Assembly: GCA_024278855.1 (NCBI GenBank)
Contig: JAJRSJ010000007.1
Coordinates: 1 to 64,000, forward strand
DNA from: Alphaproteobacteria bacterium
Lineage (GTDB): Bacteria > Pseudomonadota > Alphaproteobacteria > Caulobacterales > Maricaulaceae
DNA: 64,000 nucleotides
Direction: 5' to 3'
Position numbers and translations under genes: made by a program. This document shows, in pieces, positions 9,101 through 17,800 of this stretch. A model generated the notes under the pieces. It did no database searches. It saw only the letters and a list, made by a program, of their open reading frames with translations, and had not been told where the DNA came from. Within the stretch, counting starts at the first letter, position 1; every line of letters starts with the position of its first letter.

Positions 9101-10538
9101 CGAGGGGGCAAATTTGGGTGTTACCCAAGCAGGCCGTATAGAATTTGCCAAGAACGGTGGGCGGGTTAACACGGATGCCATCGACAATTCAGCCGGGGTT
9201 GATTGCTCTGATAATGAGGTCAATATCAAGATTTTGCTGTCCGGCGCTATTGAAAGCGGCGAGCTTCAGAAAAGCGAACGTGTCAAATTGCTAGAAACCA
9301 TGACCGAAGATGTATCTGCCCTGGTTTTGCAGCATAATTATGACCAGACGGGCGCGCTGTCTCTGGCGCATATGTATGCCCGGGAAGACCATCATGCCTA
9401 TGAACGGTTTATGGAGAGTGTGGAAGCGCAAGACCGGTTGGACCGTGATATAGAAGGGTTGCCGTCCCCGTCTGACATGCAAATGATTGCCGAAAACGGC
9501 GGGCGTTTGACCCGGCCTGAATTGGCGGTGTTGAATGCCTATGCCAAGATTGTTCTCTTTGATGATTTAATTGAGACGGATGTTGCTGATGACCCGTTTT
9601 TCGGCACAATGTTGCGCGAATATTTCCCAACTGCGGTTCAAAGTTTTGGTACGGCACTGAAAAGGCACCGTTTGCGCCGCGAAATTATAATTTCGCGGCT
9701 GTGCAACAGGATGGTCGATGTTGGCGGCCCGGTATTTATGTCAACTCTAAGCGAGCCAACCAATGGCAGTCCGGGCGAGATCGCCAAAGCTTTCACAATT
9801 GCTTATGAGGTTTTGCAAATCGGTGCAATTCGCACTGCCATTAACGATCTTGACAATAAAATTAGTGCTGAAGCACAGTTAAGCCTGCAAGCCGAAATTT
9901 CCACCGTTTTGCAGCGGGTGATCGGCTGGTTGGTGCGGCGCGGGGAAAGTGGCTCAATAGATATGCGCATAGCCCGGCGTACCGACGGCCTGGCCCATGT
10001 GGACGAGGGGTGGATCGATGTGCTGTCCAGCTATGATAGCAGGCGGGTCGCGGCGCGGATCGGGCGGTTTATCCGCTCAGGCATCCCGGAAGCTTTGGCG
10101 GCAGATGTTTCGCTCTTGCGCGCGCGTGCATCCGGGTTTGATGTTGTGGAGTTGACCGAGAAAACGGGGTGGCCCATCCGCAAAGCCGCCGAGTTGTTCT
10201 ATGATATGGGCGGGCGGTTTAAAATTGACCGTTTGCGCTCTATGTCCATGAAAACCCAACCTAAAACCCACTGGGAAGGCCTCGCGCAACAACGTATCGA
10301 GGAAGATTATTACGCGGCACAAGCCAGTTTGGCCCTGGAGGCAGCCCGGATCCATATTGATAACGGAGGTACGGCCAAGGCCGATACTAAAACCATGATT
10401 GCCACATATGTGGAGGTGAAAAGCCATGCGGTACAGGCTTATGATGCGGTATATAGTAAAATCAATGCATCCGGGGGTTGGACTTTGGCAAAATTCGCCA
10501 TAGTCAATGGGCAAATTCGGGAGTTGTTAGGCACATAG
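6117..10538 (+). CDS. NAD-specific glutamate dehydrogenase (large GDH-180 type), main part
   Basis: This 1473-residue frame, with the preceding fragment, makes about 1,617 residues, the usual size of the 180-kDa NAD-glutamate dehydrogenases. The enzyme oxidatively deaminates glutamate to 2-oxoglutarate and ammonium. The catalytic core is near residues 670-720 (GGLRWSDRRDDFRTEVLGL, then VPVGSKGGF with the catalytic Lys region). The NAD-binding segment is near 840 (VIGIGDMSGDVFGNGML). N-terminal ACT-like regions and a long helical C-terminal domain complete it. The annotated ATG at 6117 is only the first Met after the frameshift; the true start is at 5677. The gene stands alone. Confidence 0.92.
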   Translation: MMQVLISRQSQQERKAIKAGIEKTLSDLDAINTDFKPMLALVEDNIAKLSQQHGDVPKDVLDEACEFLEWIVEGNFVLLGTRTFIYESGTAKSKGGQGRSYDYARPALVRKNSLGVLRDDSQMILRQSSEPARISSSVEASLLEKDPVTVAKSNLFSRVHRRVRMDYISIKHYNEQGKVNGETRIVGLFTVDAYARSPKYVPLIRRKVEQVLHRYGASPNSHNAKRLEYVLSSYPRDELFQSSDDDLFRIATGVAKAFDRPRTRLFVRYDPFNRFVSALVYVPRENYNTTVRQRIGKCLKKAWNGRVSAFYPQYSDSPLARVHFIIGLDPDNHEIPDVKTLEAEIAVLSQPWSAGLQTHAENDQNPSLINKLPAYKHAFSQTYQASFDAKEAVRDIAVIENITEDKPTAVRVSARDGDGATVFRAKFYSLDTRLELSDVMPIFNNMGLFVAQETGFKITPNLAEQSKAVWVHDYEMRLNNAPKDRAGLEGVFQSAFLSIWNGQNEDDGFNALILPQAIEWRRVAVLRLLARYRKQSGLDPSEQVQIEALAGYPKITSLMLELCDVKFDPDLKISMAARKQECDRIEEVLFAQMDEVASLDHDRALRRMALVLGAALRTNFYVKDKHGNPQPYISLKINSQIIEALPAPKPYREIFVWSPRVEGVHIRFGPVARGGLRWSDRRDDFRTEVLGLVKAQQVKNAVIVPVGSKGGFFPKQLPTGASRDDVLAEGIAAYTQFISGLLDITDTYKGKNTVAPRDVVCWDDPDPYLVVAADKGTATFSDIANGIAARYGFWLDDGFASGGSVGYDHKAMGITAKGGWEAVKRHFREMGKDIQTEEFDVIGIGDMSGDVFGNGMLLSKKIRLLAAFDHRDIFIDPDPEVAKSFKERKRLFEKPRSSWQDYNTKLISKGGGVFSRSEKSIKLSPQIQQLTGLSAAQVTPNQLMQALLKSQCELLWFGGIGTYIKSASETDEHAHDKANNAIRINGLDLKAKVIGEGANLGVTQAGRIEFAKNGGRVNTDAIDNSAGVDCSDNEVNIKILLSGAIESGELQKSERVKLLETMTEDVSALVLQHNYDQTGALSLAHMYAREDHHAYERFMESVEAQDRLDRDIEGLPSPSDMQMIAENGGRLTRPELAVLNAYAKIVLFDDLIETDVADDPFFGTMLREYFPTAVQSFGTALKRHRLRREIIISRLCNRMVDVGGPVFMSTLSEPTNGSPGEIAKAFTIAYEVLQIGAIRTAINDLDNKISAEAQLSLQAEISTVLQRVIGWLVRRGESGSIDMRIARRTDGLAHVDEGWIDVLSSYDSRRVAARIGRFIRSGIPEALAADVSLLRARASGFDVVELTEKTGWPIRKAAELFYDMGGRFKIDRLRSMSMKTQPKTHWEGLAQQRIEEDYYAAQASLALEAARIHIDNGGTAKADTKTMIATYVEVKSHAVQAYDAVYSKINASGGWTLAKFAIVNGQIRELLGT

Positions 10539-10613
10539 ACCCACTTTACATTCCAGTTTTTTTGGGTATTAAGGCAAATCCGTGACATAGAGAGTGTTAC
10601 AAAGGGGAGTTAA

Positions 10614-12371
10614 ATGATTTCACCGACGAGTTCAGATCGTGGCCAACCATTGGTGCGTGGCCATTTTGAGACATTAACCGACGCTCTGGAATATGCGGCA
10701 AGTTGTGACACCGGGTTTAATTTCTTTTGCGGGCGCGGCAAGCTAAAAACGCGGCTTTCCTTTGCCGAGTTGCGCGATCAAGCGGTTGAGACGGCCAAGC
10801 GGCTTGTTGGCATTACGGATCCGGGTGACCGGATCGGAATATGTGCCGTGACCAGCCCTGAATTCGTTATTTTGTTCTTTGCCTGTCAATATGCAGGGCT
10901 AGTCCCCGCACCCCTGCCATTACCCGTAACTTTGGGTGGGCGCGGCAGTTATGAGCGCCAATTGCAACGCATGACCGATACGGGTGATTTTGCAGCCCTC
11001 TTGACCCCTGCCAGCATGGAGAAAATTGTCAGCTCCGCTCTTAATGACCATGATGTCCCTGTCATAAGCTTCACGGATTTGGCTAATTTGCCTATGGTCG
11101 ATAAACTGCGACCCCATGATGCAGATGGCCCTTGTTATATCCAATATTCCTCAGGCAGCTCCAGTTCTCCAAAAGGCATTATCGGAACCCAAAAAACCGT
11201 CACCTCTAATTGTATGGCGATGGTGAGTTCGGGCGGTATGGATTTGCGCGAGGGTGACCGCAGCACATCTTGGCTGCCTATGTATCATGATATGGGTCTG
11301 GTCGGGTTTATGATTGCCCCTATGATGAGCCAAATGACGGTGGATTATCTGGATCCGCAAGATTTCACCCGCCGTCCCATAACCTGGTTGCAATTGATCA
11401 GCGATCATAAAAGCACATTTTCTTTTAGTACGACATTTGGCTATGAACTTTGTGTGCGTCGTTGGCGGCAAGACCGCGAGCTGGATTTATCCACATGGCG
11501 TGCGGCTGGCATTGGCGGTGATATGGTGCAGGCGGAACCTTTGAGGGAATTTGCCAAAACATTTGCGCCGTCCAGTTTTAAAGCCAATGCCTTTACGCCG
11601 AGTTATGGTTTGGCAGAAATTACGCTCGGGGTTTCGTTTTCACCGTCCGGGCAGGGCTTATTGGAAGATACTATCGACATAGACCGGTTGGAACGTACTG
11701 GCGAGGCCGTACCTGTGACCGATATAACCCCGGCCGAACACCAAAGAACATTCGTCGCGTGCGGCCCGGTGATACCGGGACATAAACTTGAAATCCGTAA
11801 TTTGGAAGGTCAGGCATTGGGCCAGCGTAAAGTCGGGCGTATCTGTTTGCTTGGCCCCAGTATTACGCCGGGTTATTATCACAATGCTTTGGCAACCCAG
11901 GCCGCCTTTACCGAAGATGGTTGGTTGGATACGGGCGATCTGGGCTATTGGCTAGATGACCAAGTGGTGGTCACGGGCCGGTTTAAAGATTTGATTTTGT
12001 GGCACGGCCGCAATATCTGGCCCCAGGATATCGAATGGGCGGCGCAAGCTTCGGCGCCAAGTCGGTGTGGGCGGGCCTGTGCCTTTGCGGTCGGGGGCAG
12101 TGGTGACGACAAAGAAATCATTTTACTGTTGGAATGCCGCACCCGCGATGAGGCTTTGCTGTCAGAAATACACACAACGGTTAGCGGTGCCATTCGGTTG
12201 GAAATCGGTGCGCCGGTCACGCTTATTTTAGTGCCGCGCGGCTCTATGATTGTCACATCATCTGGCAAGTTAAGCCGGGCGCGTGTCCGTAAAAAATTCC
12301 TAGGTGGGGCTATTATTGATTTGCAAGATGATGCGACACTTAGAGTCCTCGACGAACATCGCGGTGCCTAA
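10614..12371 (+). CDS. Fatty acyl-AMP ligase / acyl-ACP synthetase of the ceramide pathway (AasR-like)
   Basis: A 585-residue adenylate-forming enzyme of the fatty acyl-AMP ligase (FAAL) class. The P-loop-like YIQYSSGSSSSPKG is near residue 175, SWLPMYHDMGLVG near 220, the hinge GRFKDLILWHGRNIWPQDIE near 455, and the C-terminal lysine loop SSGKLSR near 548. FAALs activate fatty acids as acyl-AMP and pass them to an acyl carrier protein rather than CoA. It heads an operon with a ceramide-reductase-like gene, an ACP and serine palmitoyltransferase, so it most likely charges that ACP, as AasR does in Caulobacter. ATG follows AAAGGGGAG. Confidence 0.85.
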   Translation: MISPTSSDRGQPLVRGHFETLTDALEYAASCDTGFNFFCGRGKLKTRLSFAELRDQAVETAKRLVGITDPGDRIGICAVTSPEFVILFFACQYAGLVPAPLPLPVTLGGRGSYERQLQRMTDTGDFAALLTPASMEKIVSSALNDHDVPVISFTDLANLPMVDKLRPHDADGPCYIQYSSGSSSSPKGIIGTQKTVTSNCMAMVSSGGMDLREGDRSTSWLPMYHDMGLVGFMIAPMMSQMTVDYLDPQDFTRRPITWLQLISDHKSTFSFSTTFGYELCVRRWRQDRELDLSTWRAAGIGGDMVQAEPLREFAKTFAPSSFKANAFTPSYGLAEITLGVSFSPSGQGLLEDTIDIDRLERTGEAVPVTDITPAEHQRTFVACGPVIPGHKLEIRNLEGQALGQRKVGRICLLGPSITPGYYHNALATQAAFTEDGWLDTGDLGYWLDDQVVVTGRFKDLILWHGRNIWPQDIEWAAQASAPSRCGRACAFAVGGSGDDKEIILLLECRTRDEALLSEIHTTVSGAIRLEIGAPVTLILVPRGSMIVTSSGKLSRARVRKKFLGGAIIDLQDDATLRVLDEHRGA

Positions 12372-13269
12372 ACTCGTCGCTCTAACGGGCGCGACCGGAT
12401 TTGTTGGCCGGATTGTGGTTCTGGATTTGCTTGAGCGCGGATACCGTATCAAGGCATTGGTGCGCCTAGGGTCTTTGGACAAGACACTTCAGCACGCAAA
12501 TATCAATGGGATAGAAGGCGAACTTGGCAATCCTGCTAGCGAAAAAAGCTTGTGCGCCGGTGCGGATATTGTGATCCATATGGCCGGACTGGTTACGGCT
12601 CGCACCAAACATGCATATTATAAAATTAATGCCGAAGCCGTCGGCACATTGACACAGGCCGCCAGTGCAGCCGGGGTCGTGCGGTTCATTTATTTATCCT
12701 CTTTGGCGGCAAAAATGCCAAAATTATCTGACTATGCCGGATCAAAGCGGGCCGGCGAGGGGGCGTTGGCGCGCCGTCTCGGTTCTATGCAGGCCGTGGT
12801 CGTGCGCGCCCCGGCCGTGTTTGGGGCGAGCGACAAGGCAACGGCCCCTTTTTATGCTTTAATCCAAAAGGGTTGGCTGCCGGCCCCGGGCGGACGGAAA
12901 TGGCGGGCGCGGAAACTTGGTCTAGTTTACGTGGATGATTTGGCCGCGTTTATCACCGGGGCGTGTTTGGACGGGATTTGTGATGGGCGTACCGTGGCCC
13001 CTGCGACCACTGCCAGTCTAACATGGCCTGAATTTGGCCATATATGTAGCGCGGCAATGGGGAAACGGGTTAAGGTCTTTCCCGTTCCCTTGTCGGTGCT
13101 TTACCCGGTTGCGGCAATAAATAGTGTGACGAAACGCCTGTTTGGCAAGGGGCATTTGACCCTTGGCAAGCTTCGGGAGTTTTTACATGATGACTGGAGT
13201 ACCCCGGATGAATTTGTGTCAGAAACACCGTTGCAATTGGCCTTGAAAAAGACAATACTAGACGGCTAA
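12364..13269 (+). CDS. NAD(P)-dependent epimerase/dehydrogenase, ceramide reductase CerR-like
   Basis: An extended short-chain dehydrogenase with the Rossmann motif GATGFVG at the N-terminus and the catalytic YAGSK (YxxxK) near residue 125. The ORF track start (12304) would overlap the ligase gene by 68 nt. GTG at 12364 gives an 8-nt overlap and begins just before the Rossmann strand (PKLVALTGATGF), so I prefer it, although no clear ribosome binding site favours either; ATG at 12328 is another option. In the same operon position in Caulobacter, CerR reduces the 3-keto group in ceramide synthesis. That role is inferred here from position and family. Confidence 0.8.
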   Translation: MPKLVALTGATGFVGRIVVLDLLERGYRIKALVRLGSLDKTLQHANINGIEGELGNPASEKSLCAGADIVIHMAGLVTARTKHAYYKINAEAVGTLTQAASAAGVVRFIYLSSLAAKMPKLSDYAGSKRAGEGALARRLGSMQAVVVRAPAVFGASDKATAPFYALIQKGWLPAPGGRKWRARKLGLVYVDDLAAFITGACLDGICDGRTVAPATTASLTWPEFGHICSAAMGKRVKVFPVPLSVLYPVAAINSVTKRLFGKGHLTLGKLREFLHDDWSTPDEFVSETPLQLALKKTILDG

Positions 13270-13297
13270 TTTTGTAAAAAAACAAGAAGAGCCTTAC

Positions 13298-13561
13298 ATG
13301 CCCGACCCAATTCTTATGCCGACGCCTGAACAAATATTCGATAAAATTTGCGAGCTTCTGGTGCCTTACAATCCGAAAAACCATGTGATTAACCGCCAAA
13401 GCGGCATTGTCACGGATTTGGAGGTGGATTCCACCGCCGTATTTGATTTAATAATGGGGCTTGAGGATTTTTATGATATATCCATTCCCATGGAAATGGT
13501 CAGCGATATCAAAACCGTAGGCGAGTTGGTCAATGCCGTGCGCCAATTAACGGCGGCGTAA
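13298..13561 (+). CDS. Dedicated acyl carrier protein of the ceramide pathway (AcpR-like)
   Basis: An 87-residue acidic carrier protein. The phosphopantetheine attachment site is the serine in TDLEVDSTAVFDLIMGLED (about residue 48), with the usual four-helix pattern and ending VGELVNAVRQL. It differs from the housekeeping AcpP, which is normally beside fabD/fabG/fabF. It sits between the reductase and serine palmitoyltransferase (6 nt from the latter), so it most likely presents the acyl chain made by the upstream ligase to Spt, as AcpR does in Caulobacter. Confidence 0.85.
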   Translation: MPDPILMPTPEQIFDKICELLVPYNPKNHVINRQSGIVTDLEVDSTAVFDLIMGLEDFYDISIPMEMVSDIKTVGELVNAVRQLTAA

Positions 13562-13567
13562 GCGGGC

Positions 13568-14797
13568 ATGGATATATTTGATAAATTCGCGCCCCTTAAA
13601 GCCCGTTCCGATATGGTCAAAAAGCTTGGCCCGGACCCATTTGGTGTCAAATTCGACGAAATTGAACACGCGACGCGCGGGCGTGTTGGTAATCGGTCCA
13701 TTGTCCTTGCCGGGACCAATAACTATCTTGGTTTGACCTTTGACCCTGACTGTATGGATGCCTCCATCAATGCCATCAAAAAACACGGCACGGGGACGAC
13801 AGGCTCGCGAATTGCCAATGGATCTTACGCTGAGCATTTGGATTTGGAAGAGGCTCTGGCCAAACATGCGGGGCTAGCGAGCGCCGTTGTGTTTTCTACC
13901 GGATACCAGACTAACTTAGCGGCAATCGCCACACTGGCCGGGCCAAAAGATGTGTTGTTTATCGACGCAGACAGCCATGCCTGTATTATTGACGGTTGCC
14001 GCCTCAGTGCCGCACCGACCATCCGTTTTAGACACAATTCTCCGGCTGATCTGGACAAGCGTCTGACCCGCCACGGCGCGATCAAAGACGGTATCGCATT
14101 GGTGGTTATCGAAGGCTTGTATTCCATGTTCGGCGACCGGGCACCCATTGCGGAGTTTGTTGATGTCTGCCAAAAACACGGGGCCTATCTCTATATTGAC
14201 GAAGCCCATTCATTTGGCGTGTTTGGCCCGACCGGATGCGGCTTGGCCGAAGAAGAGGGGGTTTTGGACAAAGTTGATTTCATTTCGGGCACATTTTCCA
14301 AAAGCTTAGCTTCCATTGGCGGGTTTTGTTTGTCCAAACACAAAGGTTTTGAAATCACCCGCAAAGCCATGCGCGCCTATATGTTCACGGCCTCTCCGAC
14401 CCCGTCCAATATAGCATCGGCCCGGGCAGCCTTGGACAAAATCGCCGAAAAACCGGAACTGCGCGACAATTTGCACGCCCGCGCCGCACAACTCCATAGC
14501 GGTTTGTCCGAAATGGGCTATGATTTATGCGCGAGCGCTAGCCCGATCATCGCCGTGCGCCGCCCCAATGAACTCGTGGCGGCAACGGAATGGAATTGGT
14601 TGTTAGAAGAAGGCGTCTACGTCAACTTGGCCGTTCCGCCCGGCACCCCCCAGTCCAGTTCACTCCTGCGTATAAGTCTTTCAGCAGCCCATACCGAGGC
14701 CGAAATTAACACCATCCTCAAAGCATTTAAAGATATGCAAGGGCAGGGTGATGCGCTGATGGCACGGGTGCAAGAGGTTATGGCAGCAGCGCAGTAA
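13568..14797 (+). CDS. spt: Serine palmitoyltransferase (alpha-oxoamine synthase)
   Basis: A 409-residue PLP enzyme of the alpha-oxoamine synthase family. The PLP-binding Asp/His motif IDEAHSFGVFG is near residue 215 and the Schiff-base lysine is in GTFSKSLASIGG near 244. NNYLGLTFDP and GTGTTGSRIANG lie in the N-terminal third. Spt condenses serine with an acyl thioester to give 3-ketodihydrosphingosine, the committed step of sphingolipid synthesis. The family also holds BioF and KBL; the ACP, ligase and CerR-like neighbours decide for Spt. The gene ends 12 nt from the convergent nucleotidyltransferase gene. Confidence 0.9.
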   Translation: MDIFDKFAPLKARSDMVKKLGPDPFGVKFDEIEHATRGRVGNRSIVLAGTNNYLGLTFDPDCMDASINAIKKHGTGTTGSRIANGSYAEHLDLEEALAKHAGLASAVVFSTGYQTNLAAIATLAGPKDVLFIDADSHACIIDGCRLSAAPTIRFRHNSPADLDKRLTRHGAIKDGIALVVIEGLYSMFGDRAPIAEFVDVCQKHGAYLYIDEAHSFGVFGPTGCGLAEEEGVLDKVDFISGTFSKSLASIGGFCLSKHKGFEITRKAMRAYMFTASPTPSNIASARAALDKIAEKPELRDNLHARAAQLHSGLSEMGYDLCASASPIIAVRRPNELVAATEWNWLLEEGVYVNLAVPPGTPQSSSLLRISLSAAHTEAEINTILKAFKDMQGQGDALMARVQEVMAAAQ

Positions 14798-14809
14798 TCA
14801 GGTATATCC

Positions 14810-15784
14810 CTACCGAAAAGCACCGCGTTTGTAGAGTTTCCAGGCTAGGACTGGTGACCATAGTACCGGGTGTTTGCGTTGGCTTTTTGTAACTTCGATG
14901 GTGACGCCGGAGTGGGATTTTAGTTTGTGCAGGGCGTAGTCGAGGCCGCCGTCGAATGTGGCGGCGGAGTTCAGGATACGGATGGCCGCAACAATCTTGC
15001 CAAAGAAGCGCCGCCAAAACCATTTCCATTTACACACGAGACGGGAAAAACCTGATGCGGCGGGTAATGAATATGTGTCGGTGTCGGTGTCTGCGGCTGC
15101 CATTTTAGCGAAAAAAATGTCCATCAACGCATCATAACGGTCTTGATAACGGCTGACGATTTCTTCTGAGCGGGCGCTGGAGCTTTCCGGGCGTAGCTCG
15201 GTTTTGTAGCTTTCCAAAAACCCGCGCCCCCAGAATGTACGCGCACTTAGGGGGCTTTGGAGCAGGGGGGATATTTGGCGCGATAAATGGGCAATGGCTT
15301 GGCTGCGGGCAGTTTGAATGCGGGCATATATGTCCGGACTATTGGGGAATAACAAGACGCACGGCTGGGAAAAACGACCCCAAACTTGGGACAGGAAAGC
15401 TTGTCTCCTACATTTTTTTTCAAATGAAGCTAAGGAAATAATTGAATATTTACAGGTAGATAAAGAGCCATCTTCATTTATCTTTTCAAGATAATAAACG
15501 GCCGGCGGGATCAGCCAGTTCAGAAAAGCCCGCACTAGGTTTTTATGGGTTCTCCGGTAGCTGTCCACCAACACATAAAAATCTAGCATTTTATCCGGGT
15601 CATTCATAGCCCGCAAAGAAGAGCCATAATACAAAAATGCTTGTACCCTGTCCCCATTTGAGCCGCTGTGACGGGCTTTGATTCTAGCGCACATGGCAGT
15701 AACATTTGCGGTCGGGGCCAATTGCTCCGCGTCCAGTATTTTTATGATTGCCTTTGTGTCGTGCATTTGGGTGTCCATGCTCAT
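14810..15784 (-). CDS. Nucleotidyltransferase-like protein, possible lipid cytidylyltransferase
   Basis: A 324-residue soluble protein. The segment FLYYGSSLRAMNDPDKMLDF resembles the GS...DF active site of Tam41-like phosphatidate cytidylyltransferases, and NWLIPPAVYYLE and CKYSIISLASFEKK also fit that type. The similarity is by eye and the family call is tentative. It is the last gene of a minus-strand operon and overlaps the lipid kinase by 4 nt (ATGA), so the two are translationally coupled. A kinase followed by a cytidylyltransferase suggests activation of a phosphorylated ceramide to a CDP form. That is inference. Confidence 0.55.
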   Translation of the reverse strand: MSMDTQMHDTKAIIKILDAEQLAPTANVTAMCARIKARHSGSNGDRVQAFLYYGSSLRAMNDPDKMLDFYVLVDSYRRTHKNLVRAFLNWLIPPAVYYLEKINEDGSLSTCKYSIISLASFEKKCRRQAFLSQVWGRFSQPCVLLFPNSPDIYARIQTARSQAIAHLSRQISPLLQSPLSARTFWGRGFLESYKTELRPESSSARSEEIVSRYQDRYDALMDIFFAKMAAADTDTDTYSLPAASGFSRLVCKWKWFWRRFFGKIVAAIRILNSAATFDGGLDYALHKLKSHSGVTIEVTKSQRKHPVLWSPVLAWKLYKRGAFR

Positions 15785-16725
15785 TTGATAAACCGTAACG
15801 GCTTTGTCGCATAGAGGGAAATTGGCGCATTGGTCCGGGGCAAAAATTCGCCGTCCAACACCATTTCGCCGTCGAGCCGCACCTTCGCATGTTCAATATT
15901 CCAGCTTTGAAATCCGTCGCGTTTAAGGGCGCGGTGGGCGCGACTAGACTGCCCCGGCAACAACATGCGTGCGATATTTCGTTTAAGATGCTTGGCGTTT
16001 TTACGAACATGGGTGATCATTAACGGGCCGTCGCCTTTGCCCCAAAACGGCTTTAAACCGATCATGAGCCGGGGCAGGGGCGTGGTGATGGTGACAATAT
16101 GATCACCGTCAAGCTGCTTTTCTCCCAAATCAAGATAGAGCGGCGTCGGGGTCAAGATAGCTTCACGTTCCCGTTTGCGCCCAAGCATGACTTTAAGCAA
16201 GGTTGAACGCACCGCAGCCGAGCCACCAATTCCCTTGGTGTGGACATGATCCAGACAATAGCGGGTTGCGGCGGGAAGCGCGCCTGTGGACAATAAAAAC
16301 CCGTAATGGGTTTTATCTGCCCCCGCCGCCTTGACGGCTAGCATGGAAAGGTCAACACGGTTAGGGGTTCGGACGCCGTCCATAAGTCCAGTCAGTTTTT
16401 TTACCGACGGGCGTTTTAATCCCACATGGGCGGCAACGAGATTAGTCATGCCGCCGGGGAGTAATGTGAATTCAGGGAGTTTGTCTATATGGGGCTGGTG
16501 GTTCATAAAGGCGGATAAAACGCCGTGAATAGTGCCGTCACCCCCTTCGATAAACACATGGTCATTGCCTGTCTTCAGGATGTTTGCGACAGCGGAATTA
16601 AGGGTTTCAAAAGACTGCAAGACGGTGCAATTTTCCCGGTTGGTGCGCCCGGTTTTTTGCAATACTGACCCGCTTTTGGCGACGCTGTGGCTGAGTGGGT
16701 TGATGATGAAAGCGGGATTTTTCAT
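15781..16725 (-). CDS. Diacylglycerol/sphingosine kinase-family lipid kinase (candidate ceramide kinase)
   Basis: A 314-residue protein with the DAGK catalytic fold: FIINPLSH at the N-terminus, the ATP-binding EGGDGTIHGVL near residue 60, LLPGGMTNLVAAHVG near 88 and a C-terminal RLDGEMVLDGEF. This is the LCB5/YegS/DAGK family, which phosphorylates lipid hydroxyls at the inner membrane. It lies between lptG (4 nt away) and the nucleotidyltransferase, inside the sphingolipid region, so ceramide or the sphingoid base is the most likely substrate. A phosphorylated ceramide head group is known in Caulobacter. Diacylglycerol remains an alternative substrate. Confidence 0.8.
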   Translation of the reverse strand: MKNPAFIINPLSHSVAKSGSVLQKTGRTNRENCTVLQSFETLNSAVANILKTGNDHVFIEGGDGTIHGVLSAFMNHQPHIDKLPEFTLLPGGMTNLVAAHVGLKRPSVKKLTGLMDGVRTPNRVDLSMLAVKAAGADKTHYGFLLSTGALPAATRYCLDHVHTKGIGGSAAVRSTLLKVMLGRKREREAILTPTPLYLDLGEKQLDGDHIVTITTPLPRLMIGLKPFWGKGDGPLMITHVRKNAKHLKRNIARMLLPGQSSRAHRALKRDGFQSWNIEHAKVRLDGEMVLDGEFLPRTNAPISLYATKPLRFIK

Positions 16726-16729
16726 GAGG

Positions 16730-17800
16730 TTATAGGGATAAATCTTCGGTTTTTAAGGTGAGGTAGCCGCCGACCAGAGTGAAAATAATCAAGGGCATAG
16801 CCACGGCCCATCCGGGCGATACACCGCCGGATACGGCAAATGTCGAAAGGGCGCCGTCGAGTATCAGATAAACAACCCCGGCAGCAATTCCAACAAACAA
16901 GGCTTTGTCGCCAGTATCTTCGCGCCCGGTTTTTTGCATGATTGGCACGGCGCAAATCAATAAAACCAAGGCCGCGAGCGGGCGCGTGATCCGGTGCAGA
17001 TACCAATAACCGTAGGCGAAACCGGGCTTGGATCCGGAATTGCCCTCGGTTCGAAAATGCCGCATGTCTGCGAGAGATAAATCGCGCGGGTCGGCCGCAA
17101 GCTTGGCGATACTGGTTGGTGTTTGTTCGCTTGTCCAAATTGTAAATGGTGCAGGTGTGAACATTTCTCTGGGGGTTATCCGGTCGCTATGGGTCAGCAC
17201 CCAATGTTTATTTTCATAATCATAACTTGCTTTATCGGCCCAACTGACAATGGATATTTCGCCGTTGTCTTCAAGGTCGAAAAACTGTAAATCTGTCAAA
17301 GTCTCCATATCTGTCCGCCCCGCAGCCCGAACAATGCGCGTGCCGTCTTGGAGCCATAAGGGCTTGTCTTCACTGATTGCTGTGCGCTTGTACTCACCCA
17401 CCCCCCAAGCTTGTAAGGCCCGCACGGACGGCGGCATGGCAATATTGATAAAAATCACGCAAAGCATGGTTAGTCCTATCACTGCCGGAGCGAGCATGGC
17501 CACTTGTTTGGGGACTGAAAATCCAAATCCCATCATGGCCACCAATTCATGTTGACGGATCAGTTTTACATAGCTGAGCAACATGGCCACGATGATCGTG
17601 AACAATAAAACCCGGTCAAAAATTACCGGAGCGCGGTAGAGCATATATTCAAAACTTGCCGTAAACCCGCGCCCATCGGCGAGGATTGCCGCACTATTGG
17701 CCAGCGAGTCTAATAACCCGATCATGAGCAAAAGCCCGAAGGTTACAACAAGCCAGTTAAAGACAAAAATTCTGGAAATATATATGGCTAAACGGATCAT
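16730..17800 (-). CDS. LptG-like lipid exporter permease
   Basis: A 356-residue LptF/LptG (YjgP/YjgQ) permease: three N-terminal membrane helices, a periplasmic beta-jellyroll (about residues 135-270) and three C-terminal helices. In the lipopolysaccharide exporter, LptF and LptG form the inner-membrane channel driven by LptB and hand lipid to LptC. It overlaps the upstream lptF-like gene by 4 nt. The usual alphaproteobacterial neighbours of lptFG (pepA, lptD, surA) are absent and both flanks are sphingolipid genes. It may therefore be a paralogue serving sphingolipid transport; otherwise it is the genome's only LptG. Confidence 0.85.
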   Translation of the reverse strand: MIRLAIYISRIFVFNWLVVTFGLLLMIGLLDSLANSAAILADGRGFTASFEYMLYRAPVIFDRVLLFTIIVAMLLSYVKLIRQHELVAMMGFGFSVPKQVAMLAPAVIGLTMLCVIFINIAMPPSVRALQAWGVGEYKRTAISEDKPLWLQDGTRIVRAAGRTDMETLTDLQFFDLEDNGEISIVSWADKASYDYENKHWVLTHSDRITPREMFTPAPFTIWTSEQTPTSIAKLAADPRDLSLADMRHFRTEGNSGSKPGFAYGYWYLHRITRPLAALVLLICAVPIMQKTGREDTGDKALFVGIAAGVVYLILDGALSTFAVSGGVSPGWAVAMPLIIFTLVGGYLTLKTEDLSL

